Positions 49,383-62,017 of a DNA stretch of 64,000 nucleotides are shown one piece after another. A program made the translations under genes and the position numbers. Source of the DNA: Clusia tigrina (lineage: Eukaryota > Arthropoda > Insecta > Diptera > Clusiidae); assembly GCA_920105625.2 (NCBI GenBank), contig OV050030.1:101835698-101899697 (forward strand), written 5' to 3'. How positions within the stretch are numbered: position 1 is the stretch's first letter; the number at the start of each line of letters is the position of its first letter. The notes below the pieces were generated by a model. That model saw nothing but the letters and a program-made list of their open reading frames with translations. It did no database searches and was not told the DNA's origin.

Positions 49383-51242
49383 AATAAAAAGAAAATAAAT
49401 TTTTTACTTAATAACAAAGTCAGTGATCAGGATATTATTAATAATAATTTGTCCATTTATAGTGTAACCGGCAGCACTTCTTCTCACCCATTTATGATCG
49501 AGGCATTACTCAATAGAGTATATTTGAAGTTCGTACTGGACACAGGTGCAGCGCGTTCGCTCTTTTCAAAACATATGTTTGATAAATATTTTTTAATTGA
49601 AAAACTGTTGGCATGCAAGGACACGTTAGTGGCTTATAATCGAAATTACTTCAAGATTCTTCATGAGTTTAATGCAATTCGGGTGATTGTAAGTGAAACG
49701 CAGAGTCCACCGATTTTCGGTCGGCATTTGATGTCGTTTATTGGCATCGCGCTTTCAAAGGTAAAGACAGTTAATAAGTGCGAAGATGTTATGGGAAGGC
49801 TAAACAACGATTTTTCTCAAGTTTTTGAGGAAGATTTAGAGAAGTACAATGTGAGCAAGGTAAATTTAACAGTGAAAGAGGGAGCGAAGCGTATATTTTG
49901 CAAACCGAGACCGATTCCTTTGACATGGAGTAAACAAGTTGAACAGCAATTAAATGACTTAGTGGAAAAGGTTGTATTAGTACCAGTAGACAATTCGGAT
50001 TGGGGTACTCCGTTGGTACCAGTCCTTAAGCACAATGGAGAGATTGCGTATCTGTAGTGATTATAAGACTACCATAAATAAATATTTGTCAGAGGTCAAA
50101 TATCCATTGCCACGAATTGAAGAGTTGTTCTCACCACTCCAAGGGTGATATTATTCAAAGTTGGGTTTAGGTAACGCTTATAATCAACTAGTCTTAGATA
50201 AATCTTCACAACTTTTGTGAGCATGGAGTACACATACGGGCATATTTGGGATGACTCGCTTACCTTTTGGAATTAAGCCTGCTGCGGCTATTTTTCAACG
50301 GACAATAGAAAATGTTCTCCGCGGTATACCAAACGTCGTAAATTATTTACACGACATAGTTATTGCTGGAAATTCTCGAGAAGAATATATTGATACTATA
50401 GAGAGAGTATTGCAAAAGCGAAGCTGTAGGGTTACGGCTAAATCCAACCAACAAAATTTCCTATTTACGATTGAAAATAGATCAAGAGGGTCTAAGGACT
50501 AATAAAGACAGAGTTTTGCCGGATTTAAAAGCACCAGTTCCCCAAGTGGTAACGCAAGTTCGTGCTTTTGTGGGCCTCGTGAATTATTATTAGAAATTCA
50601 TCCCTAATTTCGCACACGAAATGGCGCCCTTATACGCATTGTTGAAGAAAAATGTAGAATTTAAATGGGACAAATCGTGCCAACTGGCGTACGATCTTCT
50701 GAAGCATGGAAGTTACTTCTGAAATAGTTCTTATTCATTTTGATCGCACCAAGCCGATAGGAATAACAACGGATGCGTCCAACGTGGCAGTGGCTGGAAA
50801 TTTACCACACATTTTTTCAGATGACGATCGAAATCCTATTGCATTTGTTTCACGTGCACTCTCAGTAGCTGAACGAAATTACAGTACAGTGCAAAAAGTG
50901 TCGTTAGCTATAGTGTTTAGTGTAACAAAGCTACGGCATTACTTGTTAGCAAACCACAAGCCACTATTAACTATTTTTGGGGAGAATAAACGTGTTCCTA
51001 TAATGGCAGCGGGGCGAATTCAGCACTGGGCGCTTACCCTATCAGGTTTCGACTATACGATTCGTTACTTGAAGGGATCGGAAAATTTTGCAGATCACCT
51101 TTCACGTCTACCACAAACATTTTCATCACGAAGCAATTTGGAAGATAATTATATAAATTTCATTAGCAACAGTAATCAGCTATGTTTAAATTTTGAAACA
51201 GTTGGCAAGAAAACATCTAGAGATCCATGTTTCTCTAAGTAA
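49368..51242 (+). pseudogene. U12 protease, RT and RNase H
   Basis: 229-codon frame 49368-50057, RT 50251-50502, TAG in the connection, RNase H 50706-51242. No difference from U10 seen. Confidence 0.88.
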
Positions 51243-52332
51243 AAAGAAGCAATTCAGCAAGGTGCGCCTGCTTAAGGGGGATGATTTTAAAGCATTTAAA
51301 GGCAAGGAAGATGAATTGTCAGTAGAGTATGTATATATTTTATGGGGGTATAGAAGCGTTGTGCCACCAAAATTGCGAAGAAAGATGATGGAAGAGTTAC
51401 ATCGGTGTCACATTTGGGAATTGTGACAACAAAAGCCTTAGCTCGTTAGATAGATAGTGACATAGGGACGCTTATTTTAAATAGCGTTCCTTGTAAAAGA
51501 ATGCAAGCAAGCCCAGAAAAGAGCGCCATAATTCCTTGATGCTCGGCGGAGTCAGCCTGGTAAGAATACATGTGGATTTTGCGGGTCCCACAATATACGT
51601 TTATTTCTTGGTGATAGTCGATTTATTTTCGAAATAGGTCGAGGTTTTCAAAGTTAAAAATATTACTACCACATTTCCAATATCGCAACTTAGAGAGGTA
51701 TTTTGTAGATTTGGCCATATAGACACATTAGTAGTGATAACGGTTCCCAATTTACTGCAAAAGAATTTAGAAACTTCATGCAAACTAATAAAGTAAGATA
51801 CGTTTTCACACCCCCAGGCTTCTCAGCAACTAATGGGCAAGCCGAAAATTTTATTAAAACATTTAAGAAATGTGTGATAGCTAGTTTGAATAATAACATA
51901 AATGATTATCGGTCTGCTAAGCATTGCGCTACTGGGGGATCGCCAGCGAAAGTTATGTTGGGTAGAGAGTTAAGAAATCGATTCAGTCTTCTAACAACCA
52001 CCTACAGTAAAAGATAAAATAAAGGCAAATCAATGGTCAAATAAAATAAACCATAGGGGCTCTAGAAATGTTTATTTTTAATGAAGGGTAAAGCAAACAA
52101 CAAGGCAGGTCCGCGAATTTATACTTGCATTATAACTCGAAATAATAGGGTGATAAAACGCCATGTTGCCCAAATGATTTCGGGTACACGTGATACTTCA
52201 CCAACAAAATCAGAAGGAGAAAATTATAACGCAAGGGAGCCTATGAACACAGCCGAAGCCCCGGTCCCCGAAACAATACGTTCTCCAATGATTGAGATGA
52301 CTCAAAACACATTGGGGGAGAGGAGGTGCTAG
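51193..52332 (+). pseudogene. U12 integrase
   Basis: Stop, one-base deletion and 36-bp deletion as in U10, and the R-H-V-A-Q variant at 52169. Confidence 0.88.
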
Positions 52333-52522
52333 CCAGGATGCAAGAGTCGCGTCCACGTAAATGTAAGCGAATTATTAATTATAAAAAATGAAGAGATCTG
52401 AAGTGATAAAATTATATATCTTAATATTTGAATTGTATTTTAAGTACCAAATTGAAGTTATGATATTGCTTTTCAAAGATTATAACTCTTCTAATTTGTG
52501 CTTCCCAGCTGAAGTAAGGAGT

Positions 52523-52694
52523 TGTAGAGTATTATCCTTAATACTAGTATCTATATTAAGTGGCAAGGCGATGTAATGCTGCGCGCCATCTAGGTTTAAC
52601 CTTTATTAATTAAGTGCGCTCCGTATTGTACATATCTTGTTGGTAATATTAAGTAAAGAGATTGACCTGTCTAGAATTAACCTCTAACCACTCA
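52523..52694 (+). repeat. U13 LTR
   Basis: AAGGAG/TATTATCC form as in U11, sitting between two units of the other form. PBS at 52697 mutated. Confidence 0.6.
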
Positions 52695-52770
52695 AGTAGC
52701 GACGAGGATAAAATACGCATTCAAAAATAAAATAAAATATTTAAATACAGCCTGCAAATTAAAGAAAAAA

Positions 52771-53592
52771 ATTATCGGCGCAAGTGCAAGCGGTGTAATC
52801 GGCAGCGTGTTGTTAGCTACCACAACAACTGCCACGAATTCAAGGGAATTTCTAACTGGTGTGGACAGTTAGAGAAGCGGGTAAGAAGTACTAGACTCGC
52901 ATTTTACGCAGGCATCGTGTCAAGAACCAGTAATTAAAACTTCGGTTCTGCGAATTGCTACGGGATTTGTGTGACCCAGATTTGCCAGCAAAGAAATAGT
53001 ACGAGGTGCTGTGCAATTTAATGGAGCGCAACTATTCGAAACCAATTATCATTTTTCGGGAGAGGCGCATATTTTTCGAAGCGACACGAGGGACAGGCGA
53101 AGAAGTATCCATGTGGTTCGCCCGGCTAAAAAAATTTGCAAACACTGCAAGTTTGGTTCCCAGTTGGATGCTTTCATGCTAAATAAATTTGTAACATGCC
53201 TCGATGGAAGCGTTTTTGAACGGTTATGCGAAGAAGGCGAAGAGCCGAAATTGGATCGGGCACTTAAATTAGACATAATGCCAGAGGCCAAAACACATTC
53301 ACAATAACTACAACGTATCGAAGAAAGTGAGGTTATTGTTGCTTTTTGTGTCAGAGTGCAACTCACATGTTTTTCAAGGGAGAGGCAATCGAAATCACCC
53401 CACTTGCGGCAACAGTAGAAACAGCTATGGCAACAACAACAATCGAAACAGCTATAATAACAACAACAATAGCAGCAAAAAGAAGGCAAAATGCAAGCAT
53501 TGCGGCTGGAGAAATCATGCAAGTGAGAATTGCAGATTTAGGGAAGCAGCTGCAATAAGTGTGGTAAAGTCGGGCATTTGGAAAGTATTTGC
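52771..53592 (+). pseudogene. U13 gag remnant
   Basis: As in U11. Confidence 0.8.
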
Positions 53593-55452
53593 AATAAAAA
53601 GAAAATAAATTTTTTACTTAATAACAAAGTCAGTGATCAGGATATTATTAATAATAATTTGTCCATTTATAGTGTAACCGGCAGCACTTCTTCTCACCCA
53701 TTTATGATCGAGGCATTACTCAATAGAGTATATTTGAAGTTCGTACTGGACACAGGTGCAGCGCGTTCGCTCTTTTCAAAACATATGTTTGATAAATATT
53801 TTTTAATTGAAAAACTGTTGGCATGCAAGGACACGTTAGTGGCTTATAATCGAAATTACTTCAAGATTCTTCATGAGTTTAATGCAATTCGGGTGATTGT
53901 AAGTGAAACGCAGAGTCCACCGATTTTCGGTCGGCATTTGATGTCGTTTATTGGCATCGCGCTTTCAAAGGTAAAGACAGTTAATAAGTGCGAAGATGTT
54001 ATGGGAAGGCTAAACAACGATTTTTCTCAAGTTTTTGAGGAAGATTTAGAGAAGTACAATGTGAGCAAGGTAAATTTAACAGTGAAAGAGGGAGCGAAGC
54101 GTATATTTTGCAAACCGAGACCGATTCCTTTGACATGGAGTAAACAAGTTGAACAGCAATTAAATGACTTAGTGGAAAAGGTTGTATTAGTACCAGTAGA
54201 CAATTCGGATTGGGGTACTCCGTTGGTACCAGTCCTTAAGCACAATGGAGAGATTGCGTATCTGTAGTGATTATAAGACTACCATAAATAAATATTTGTC
54301 AGAGGTCAAATATCCATTGCCACGAATTGAAGAGTTGTTCTCACCACTCCAAGGGTGATATTATTCAAAGTTGGGTTTAGGTAACGCTTATAATCAACTA
54401 GTCTTAGATAAATCTTCACAACTTTTGTGAGCATGGAGTACACATACGGGCATATTTGGGATGACTCGCTTACCTTTTGGAATTAAGCCTGCTGCGGCTA
54501 TTTTTCAACGGACAATAGAAAATGTTCTCCGCGGTATACCAAACGTCGTAAATTATTTACACGACATAGTTATTGCTGGAAATTCTCGAGAAGAATATAT
54601 TGATACTATAGAGAGAGTATTGCAAAAGCGAAGCTGTAGGGTTACGGCTAAATCCAACCAACAAAATTTCCTATTTACGATTGAAAATAGATCAAGAAGG
54701 TCTAAGGACTAATAAAGACAGAGTTTTGCCGGATTTAAAAGCACCAGTTCCCCAAGTGGTAACGCAAGTTCGTGCTTTTGTGGGCCTCGTGAATTATTAT
54801 TAGAAATTCATCCCTAATTTCGCACACGAAATGGCGCCCTTATACGCATTGTTGAAGAAAAATGTAGAATTTAAATGGGACAAATCGTGCCAACTGGCGT
54901 ACGATCTTCTGAAGCATGGAAGTTACTTCTGAAATAGTTCTTATTCATTTTGATCGCACCAAGCCGATAGGAATAACAACGGATGCGTCCAACGTGGCAG
55001 TGGCTGGAAATTTACCACACATTTTTTCAGATGACGATCGAAATCCTATTGCATTTGTTTCACGTGCACTCTCAGTAGCTGAACGAAATTACAGTACAGT
55101 GCAAAAAGTGTCGTTAGCTATAGTGTTTAGTGTAACAAAGCTACGGCATTACTTGTTAGCAAACCACAAGCCACTATTAACTATTTTTGGGGAGAATAAA
55201 CGTGTTCCTATAATGGCAGCGGGGCGAATTCAGCACTGGGCGCTTACCCTATCAGGTTTCGACTATACGATTCGTTACTTGAAGGGATCGGAAAATTTTG
55301 CAGATCACCTTTCACGTCTACCACAAACATTTTCATCACGAAGCAATTTGGAAGATAATTATATAAATTTCATTAGCAACAGTAATCAGCTATGTTTAAA
55401 TTTTGAAACAGTTGGCAAGAAAACATCTAGAGATCCATGTTTCTCTAAGTAA
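53578..55452 (+). pseudogene. U13 protease, RT and RNase H
   Basis: 229-codon frame 53578-54267, RT 54461-54712, RNase H 54916-55452, all as in U11. Confidence 0.88.
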
Positions 55453-56579
55453 AAAGAAGCAATTCAGCAAGGTGCGCCTGCTTAAGGGGGATGATTTTAA
55501 AGCATTTAAAGGCAAGGAAGATGAATTGTCAGTAGAGTATGTATATATTTTATGGGGGTATAGAAGCGTTGTGCCACCAAAATTGCGAAGAAAGGTGATG
55601 GAAGAGTTACATCGGTGTCACATTTGGGAATTGTGACAACAAAAGCCTTAGCTCGTTAGATAGATAGTGACATAGGGACGCTTATTTTAAATAGCGTTCC
55701 TTGTAAAAGAATGCAAGCAAGCCCAGAAAAGAGCGCCATAATTCCTTGGTGCTCGGCGGAGTCAGCCTGGTAAGAATACATGTGGATTTTGCGGGTCCCA
55801 CAATATACGTTTATTTCTTGGTGATAGTCGATTTATTTTCGAAATGGGTCGAGGTTTTCAAAGTTAAAAATATTACTACCACATTTACAATATCGAAACT
55901 TAGAGAGGTATTTTGTAGATTTGGCCATATAGACACATTAGTTAGTGATAACGGTTCCCAATTTACTGCAAAAGAATTTAGAAACTTCATGCAAACTAAT
56001 AAAGTAAGATACGTTTTCACACCCCCAGGCTTCTCAGCAACTAATGGGCAAGCCGAAAATTTTATTAAAACATTTAAGAAATGTGTGATAGCTAGTTTGA
56101 ATAATAACATAAATGAGGATATGAACATTATTATTAAGAGATTTCTTTTTGATTATCGGTCTGCTAAGCATTGCGCTACTGGGGGATCGCCAGCGAAAGT
56201 TATGTTGGGTAGAGAATTAAGAAATCGATTCAGTCTTCTAACAACCACCTACAGTAAAAGAAAAAATAAAGGCAAATCAATGGTCAAATAAAATAAACCA
56301 TAGGGGCTCTAGAAATGTTTATTTTTAATGAAGGGTAAAGCAAACAACAAGGCAGGTCCGCGAATTTATACTTGCATTATAACTCGAAATAATAGGGTGA
56401 TAAAACGCCATGTTGACCAAATGATTTCGGGTACACGTGATACTTCACCAACAAAATCAGAAGGAGAAAATTATAACGCAAGGGAGCCTATGAACACAGC
56501 CGAAGCCCCGGTCCCCGAAACAATACGTTCTCCAATGATTGAGATGACTCAAAACACATTGGGGGAGAGGAGGTGCTAG
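55403..56579 (+). pseudogene. U13 integrase, core open and extended
   Basis: Core 55746-56291 with the full D, D35E triad and the same nine-codon extension as U11. C-terminal module 56328-56579. Confidence 0.9.
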
Positions 56580-56769
56580 CCAGGATGCAAGAGTCGCGTC
56601 CACGTAAATGTAAGCGAATTATTAATTATAAAAAATGAAGAGATCTGAAGTGATAAAATTATATATCTTAATATTTGAATTGTATTTTAAGTACCAAATT
56701 GAAGTTATGATATTGCTTTTCAAAGATTATAACTCTTCTAATTTGTGCTTCCCAGCTGAAGTAGGGAGT

Positions 56770-56941
56770 TGTAGAGTATTATGCTTAATACTAGTATCTA
56801 TATTAAGTGGCAAGGCGATGTAATGCTGCGCGCCATCTAGGTTTAACCTTTATTAATTAAGTGCGCTCCGTATTGTACATATCTTGTTGGTAATATTAAG
56901 TAAAGAGATTGACCTGTCTAGAATTAACCTCTAACCACTCA
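56770..56941 (+). repeat. U14 LTR
   Basis: AGGGAG/TATTATGC form, PBS at 56944 mutated. Confidence 0.6.
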
Positions 56942-57017
56942 AGTAGCGACGAGGATAAAATACGCATTCAAAAATAAAATAAAATATTTAAATACAGCCT
57001 GCAAATTAAAGAAAAAA

Positions 57018-57839
57018 ATTATCGGCGCAAGTGCAAGCGGTGTAATCGGCAGCGTGTTGTTAGCTACCACAACAACTGCCACGAATTCAAGGGAATTTCT
57101 AACTGGTGTGGACAGTTAGAGAAGTGGGTAAGAAGTACTAGACTCGCATTTTACGCAGGCATCGTGTCAAGAATCAGTAATTAAAACTTCGGTTCTGCGA
57201 ATTGCTACGGGATTTGTGTGACCCAGATTTGCCAGCAGAGAAATAGTACGAGGTGCTGTGCAATTTAATGGAGCGCCACTATTCGAAACCAATTATCATT
57301 TTTCGGGAGAGGCGCATATTTTTCGAAGCGACACGAGGGACAGGCGAAGAAGTATCCATGTGGTTCGCCCGGCTAAAAAAATTTGCAAACACTGCAAGTT
57401 TGGTTCCCAGTTGGATGCTTTCATGCTAAATAAATTTGTAACAGGCCTCGATGGAAGCGTTTTTGAACGGTTATGCGAAGAAGGCGAGGAGCCGAAATTG
57501 GATCGGGCACTTAAATTAGACATAATGCCAGAGGCCAAAACCCATTCACAATAACTACAACGTATCGAAGAAAGTGAGGTTATTGTTGCTTTTTGTGTCA
57601 GAGTGCAACTCACATGTTTTTCAAGGGAGAGGCAATCGAAATCACCCCACTTGCGGCAACAGTAGAAACAGCTATGGCAACAACAACAATCGAAACAGCT
57701 ATAATAACAACAACAATAGCAGCAAAAAGAAGGCAAAATGCAAGCATTGCGGCTGGAGAAATCATGCAAGTGAGAATTGCAGATTTAGGGAAGCAGCTGC
57801 AATAAGTGTGGTAAAGTCGGGCATTTGGAAAGTATTTGC
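57018..57839 (+). pseudogene. U14 gag remnant
   Basis: Pro variant with Gly at the V-T-G-L site, the combination also seen in U2 and U4. Start codon absent. Confidence 0.8.
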
Positions 57840-59696
57840 AATAAAAAGAAAATAAATTTTTTACTTAATAACAAAGTCAGTGATCAGGATATTATTAATA
57901 ATAATTTGTCCATTTGTAGTGTAACCGGCAGCACTTCTTCTCACCCATTTATGATCGAGGCATTACTCAATAGAGTATATTTGAAGTTCGTACTGGACAC
58001 AGGTGCAGCGCGTTCGCTCTTTTCAAAACATATGTTTGATAAATATTTTTTAATTGAAAAACTGTTGGCATGCAAGGACACGTTAGTGGCTTATAATCGA
58101 AATTACTTCAAGATTCTTCATGAGTTTAATGCAATTCGGGTGATTGTAAGTGAAACGCAGAGTCCACCGATTTTGGGTCGGCATTTGATGTCGTTTATTG
58201 GCATCGCGCTTTCAAAGGTAAATACAGTTAATAAGTGCGAAGATGTTATGGGAAGGCTAAACAACGATTTTTCTCAAATTTTTGAGGAAGATTTAGAGAA
58301 CTACAATGTGAGCAAGGTAAATTTAACAGTGAAAGAGGGAGCGAAGCGTATATTTTGCAAACCGAGACCGATTCCTGTGACATGGAGTAAACAAGTTGAA
58401 CAGCAATTAAATGACTTAGTGGAAAAGGTTGTATTAGTACGAGTAGACAATTCGGATTGGGGTACTCCGTTGGTACCAGTCCTTAAGCACAATGGAGAGA
58501 TTGCGTATCTGTAGTGATTATAAGACTACCATAAATAAATATTTGTCAGAGGTCAAATATCCATTGCCACGAATTGAAGAGTTGTTCTCACCACTCCAAG
58601 GGTGATATTATTCAAAGTTGGGTTTAGGTAACGCTTATAATCAACTAGTCTTAGATAAATCTTCACAACTTTTGTGAGCATGGAGTACACATACGGGCAT
58701 ATTTGGGATGACTCGCTTACCTTTTGGAATTAAGCCTGCTGCGGCTATTTTTCAACGGACAATAGAAAATGTTCTCCGCGGTATACCAAACGTCGTAAAT
58801 TATTTACACGACATAGTTATTGCTGGAAATTCTCGAGAAGAATATATTGATACAATAGAGAGAGTATTGCGAAAGCGAAGCTGTAGGGTTACGGCTAAAT
58901 CCAACCAACAAAATTTCCTATTTACGATTGAAAATAGATCAAGAGGGTCTAAGGACTAATAAAGACAGAGTTTTGCCGGATTTAAAAGCACCAGTTCCCC
59001 AAGTGGTAACGCAAGTTCGTGCTTTTGTGGGCCTCGTGAATTATTATTCGAAATTCATCCCTAATTTCGCACACGAAATGGCGCCCTTATACGCATTGTT
59101 GAAGAAAAATGTAGAATTTAAATGGGACAAATCGTGCCAACTGGCGTACGATCTTCTGAAGCATGGAAGTTACTTCTGAAATAGTTCTTATTCATTTTGA
59201 TCGCACCAAGCCGATAGGAATAACAACGGATGCGTCCAACGTGGCAGTGGCTGGAAATTTACCACACATTTTTCCAGATGACGATCGAAATCCTATTGCA
59301 TTTGTTTCACGTGCACTCTCAGTAGCTGAACGAAATTACAGTACAGTGCAAAAAGAGTCGTTAGCTATAGTGTTTAGTGTAACAAAGCTACGGCATTACT
59401 TGTTAGCAAACCACAAGCCACTATTAACTATTTTTGGGGAGAATAAACGTGTTCCTATAATGGCAGCGGGGCGAATTCAGCACTGGGCGCTTACCCTATC
59501 AGGTTTCGACTATACGATTCGTTACTTGGGATCGGAAAATTTTGCAGATCACCTTTCACGTCTACCACAAACATTTTCATCACGAAGCAATTGGGAAGAT
59601 AATTATATAAATTTCATTAGCAACAGTAATCAGCTATGTTTAAATTTTGAAACAGTTGGCAAGAAAACATCTAGAGATCCATGTTTCTCTAAGTAA
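57825..59696 (+). pseudogene. U14 protease, RT and RNase H
   Basis: 229-codon frame 57825-58514 with several private substitutions. RT motif B/C frame 58708-58959 with Y-L-H-D. Connection 58928-59179 open. RNase H 59163-59696 keeps the Glu but lacks the third acidic residue. Confidence 0.88.
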
Positions 59697-60827
59697 AAAG
59701 AAGCAATTCAGCAAGGTGCGCCTGCTTAAGGGGGATGATTTTAAAGCATTTAAAGGCAAGGAAGATGAATTGTCAGTAGAGTATGTATATATTTTATGGG
59801 GGTATAGAAGCGTTGTGCCACCAAAATTGCGAAGAAAGGTGATGGAAGAGTTACATCGGTGTCACATTTGGGAATTGTGACAACAAAAGCCTTAGCTCGT
59901 TAGATAGATAGTGACATAGGGACGCTTATTTTAAATAGCGTTCCTTGTAAAAGAATGCAAGCAAGCCCAGAAAAGAGCGCCATAATTCCTTGGTGCTCGG
60001 CGGAGTCAGCCTGGTAAGAATACATGTGGATTTTGCGGGTCCCACAATATACGTTTATTTCTTGGTGATAGTCGATTTATTTTCGAAATGGGTCGAGGTT
60101 TTCAAAGTTAAAAATATTACTACCACATTTACAATATCGAAACTTAGAGAGGTATTTTGTAGATTTGGCCATATAGACACATTAGTTAGTGATAACGGTT
60201 CCCAATTTACTGCAAAAGAATTTAGAAACTTCATGCAAACTAATAAAGTAAGATACGTTTTCACACCCCCAGGCTTCTCAGCAACTAATGGGCAAGCCGA
60301 AAATTTTATTAAAACATTTAAGAAATGTGTGATAGCTAGTTTGAATAATAACATAAATGAGGATATGAACATTATTATTAAGAGATTTCTTTTTGATTAT
60401 CGGTCTGCTAAGCATTGCGCTACTGGGGGATCGCCAGCGAAAGTTATGTTGGGTAGAGAATTAAGAAATCGATTCAGTCTTCTAACAACCACCTACAGTA
60501 AAAGATAAAATAAAGGCAAATCAATGGTCAAATAAAATAAACCATAGGGGCTGGCTCTAGAAATGTTTATTTTTAATGAAGGGTAAAGCAAACAACAAGG
60601 CAGGTCCGCGAATTTATACTCGCATTATAACTCGAAATAATAGGGTGATAAAACGCCATGTTGACCAAATGATTTCGGGTACACGTGATACTTCACCAAC
60701 AAAATCAGAAGGAGAAAATTATAACGCAAGGGAGCCTATGAACACAGCCGAAGCCCCGGTCCCCGAAACAATATGTTCTCCAATGATTGAGATGACTCAA
60801 AACACATTGGGGGAGAGGAGGTGCTAG
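59647..60827 (+). pseudogene. U14 integrase, core open
   Basis: Core 59990-60508 with all three catalytic residues and the normal TAA end. C-terminal module 60576-60827. Confidence 0.9.
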
Positions 60828-61017
60828 CCAGGATGCAAGAGTCGCGTCCACGTAAATGTAAGCGAATTATTAATTATAAAAAATGAAGAGATCTGAAGTG
60901 ATAAAATTATATATCTTAATATTTGAATTGTATTTTAAGTACCAAATTGAAGTTATGATATTGCTTTTCAAAGATTATAACTCTTCTAATTTGTGCTTCC
61001 CAGCTGAAGTAGGGAGT

Positions 61018-61189
61018 TGTAGAGTATTATGCTTAATACTAGTATCTATATTAAGTGGCAAGGCGATGTAATGCTGCGCGCCATCTAGGTTTAACCTTTA
61101 TTAATTAAGTGCGCTCCGTATTGTACATATCTTGTTGGTAATATTAAGTAAAGAGATTGACCTGTCTAGAATTAACCTCTAACCACTCA
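61018..61189 (+). repeat. U15 LTR
   Basis: AGGGAG/TATTATGC form, PBS at 61192 mutated. Confidence 0.6.
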
Positions 61190-61265
61190 AGTAGCGACGA
61201 GGATAAAATACGCATTCAAAAATAAAATAAAATATTTAAATACAGCCTGCAAATTAAAGAAAAAA

Positions 61266-62017
61266 ATTATCGGCGCAAGTGCAAGCGGTGTAATCGGCAG
61301 CGTGTTGTTAGCTACCACAACAACTGCCACGAATTCAAGGGAATTTCTAACTGGTGTGGACAGTTAGAGAAGCGGGTAAGAAGTACTAGACTCGCATTTT
61401 ACGCAGGCATCGTGTCAAGAACCAGTAATTAAAACTTCGGTTCTGCGAATTGCTACGGGATTTGTGTGACCCAGATTTGCCAGCAAAGAAATAGTACGAG
61501 GTGCTGTGCAATTTAATGGAGCGCCACTATTCGAAACCAATTATCATTTTTCGGGAGAGGCGCATATTTTTCGAAGCGACACGAGGGACAGGCGAAGATC
61601 ATGCTAAATAAATTTGTAACAGGCCTCGATGGAAGCGTTTTTGAACGGTTATGCGAAGAAGGCGAAGAGCCGAAATTGGATCGGGCACTTAAATTAGACA
61701 TAATGCCAGAGGCCAAAACACATTCACAATAACTACAACGTATCGAAGAAAGTGAGGTTATTGTTGCTTTTTGTGTCAGAGTGCAACTCACATGTTTTTC
61801 AAGGGAGAGGCAATCGAAATCACCCCACTTGCGGCAACAGTAGAAACAGCTATGGCAACAACAACAATCGAAACAGCTATAATAACAACAACAATAGCAG
61901 CAAAAAGAAGGCAAAATGCAAGCATTGCGGCTGGAGAAATCATGCAAGTGAGAATTGCAGATTTAGGGAAGCAGCTGCAATAAGTGTGGTAAAGTCGGGC
62001 ATTTGGAAAGTATTTGC
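61266..62017 (+). pseudogene. U15 gag remnant, 70-bp deletion
   Basis: Same deletion breakpoints as U5, but zinc knuckle 2 is intact here, so the U5 copy took a further loss. Confidence 0.82.

Larger units (their letters stand above)
48313..52522 (+). mobile_element. U12: gypsy unit, 4210 bp, contains the dimer junction
   Basis: Left of 48825 it carries U14-like variants (GAAGTGGG at 48661, GAATCAG at 48715, GCAGAGAAA at 48778, C at 48825). From 48985 on it is U10-like. The only later difference from U10 I found is A at 51385. Confidence 0.95.
52523..56769 (+). mobile_element. U13: gypsy unit, 4247 bp
   Basis: A copy of U11 displaced by 8457 bp, including the R-S-R-R variant and the read-through integrase end. 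Confidence 0.95.
56770..61017 (+). mobile_element. U14: gypsy unit, 4248 bp
   Basis: It starts with the U12-like 5' end, but after 57444 it departs from the dimer: Gly in V-T-G-L, K-V-N in protease, an unbroken connection domain and a normal RNase H Glu. Private: a 3-bp in-frame deletion near 59527 and a 4-bp duplication (GGCT) near 60552. Confidence 0.95.

Noticed and set aside
39856..56769. Assembly duplication as the sole cause of the 8457-bp repeat
   Set aside because: U10 and U12 differ by clear linked variants on the left of the junction and by A at 51385, which favours a real duplication. It cannot be excluded without reads.
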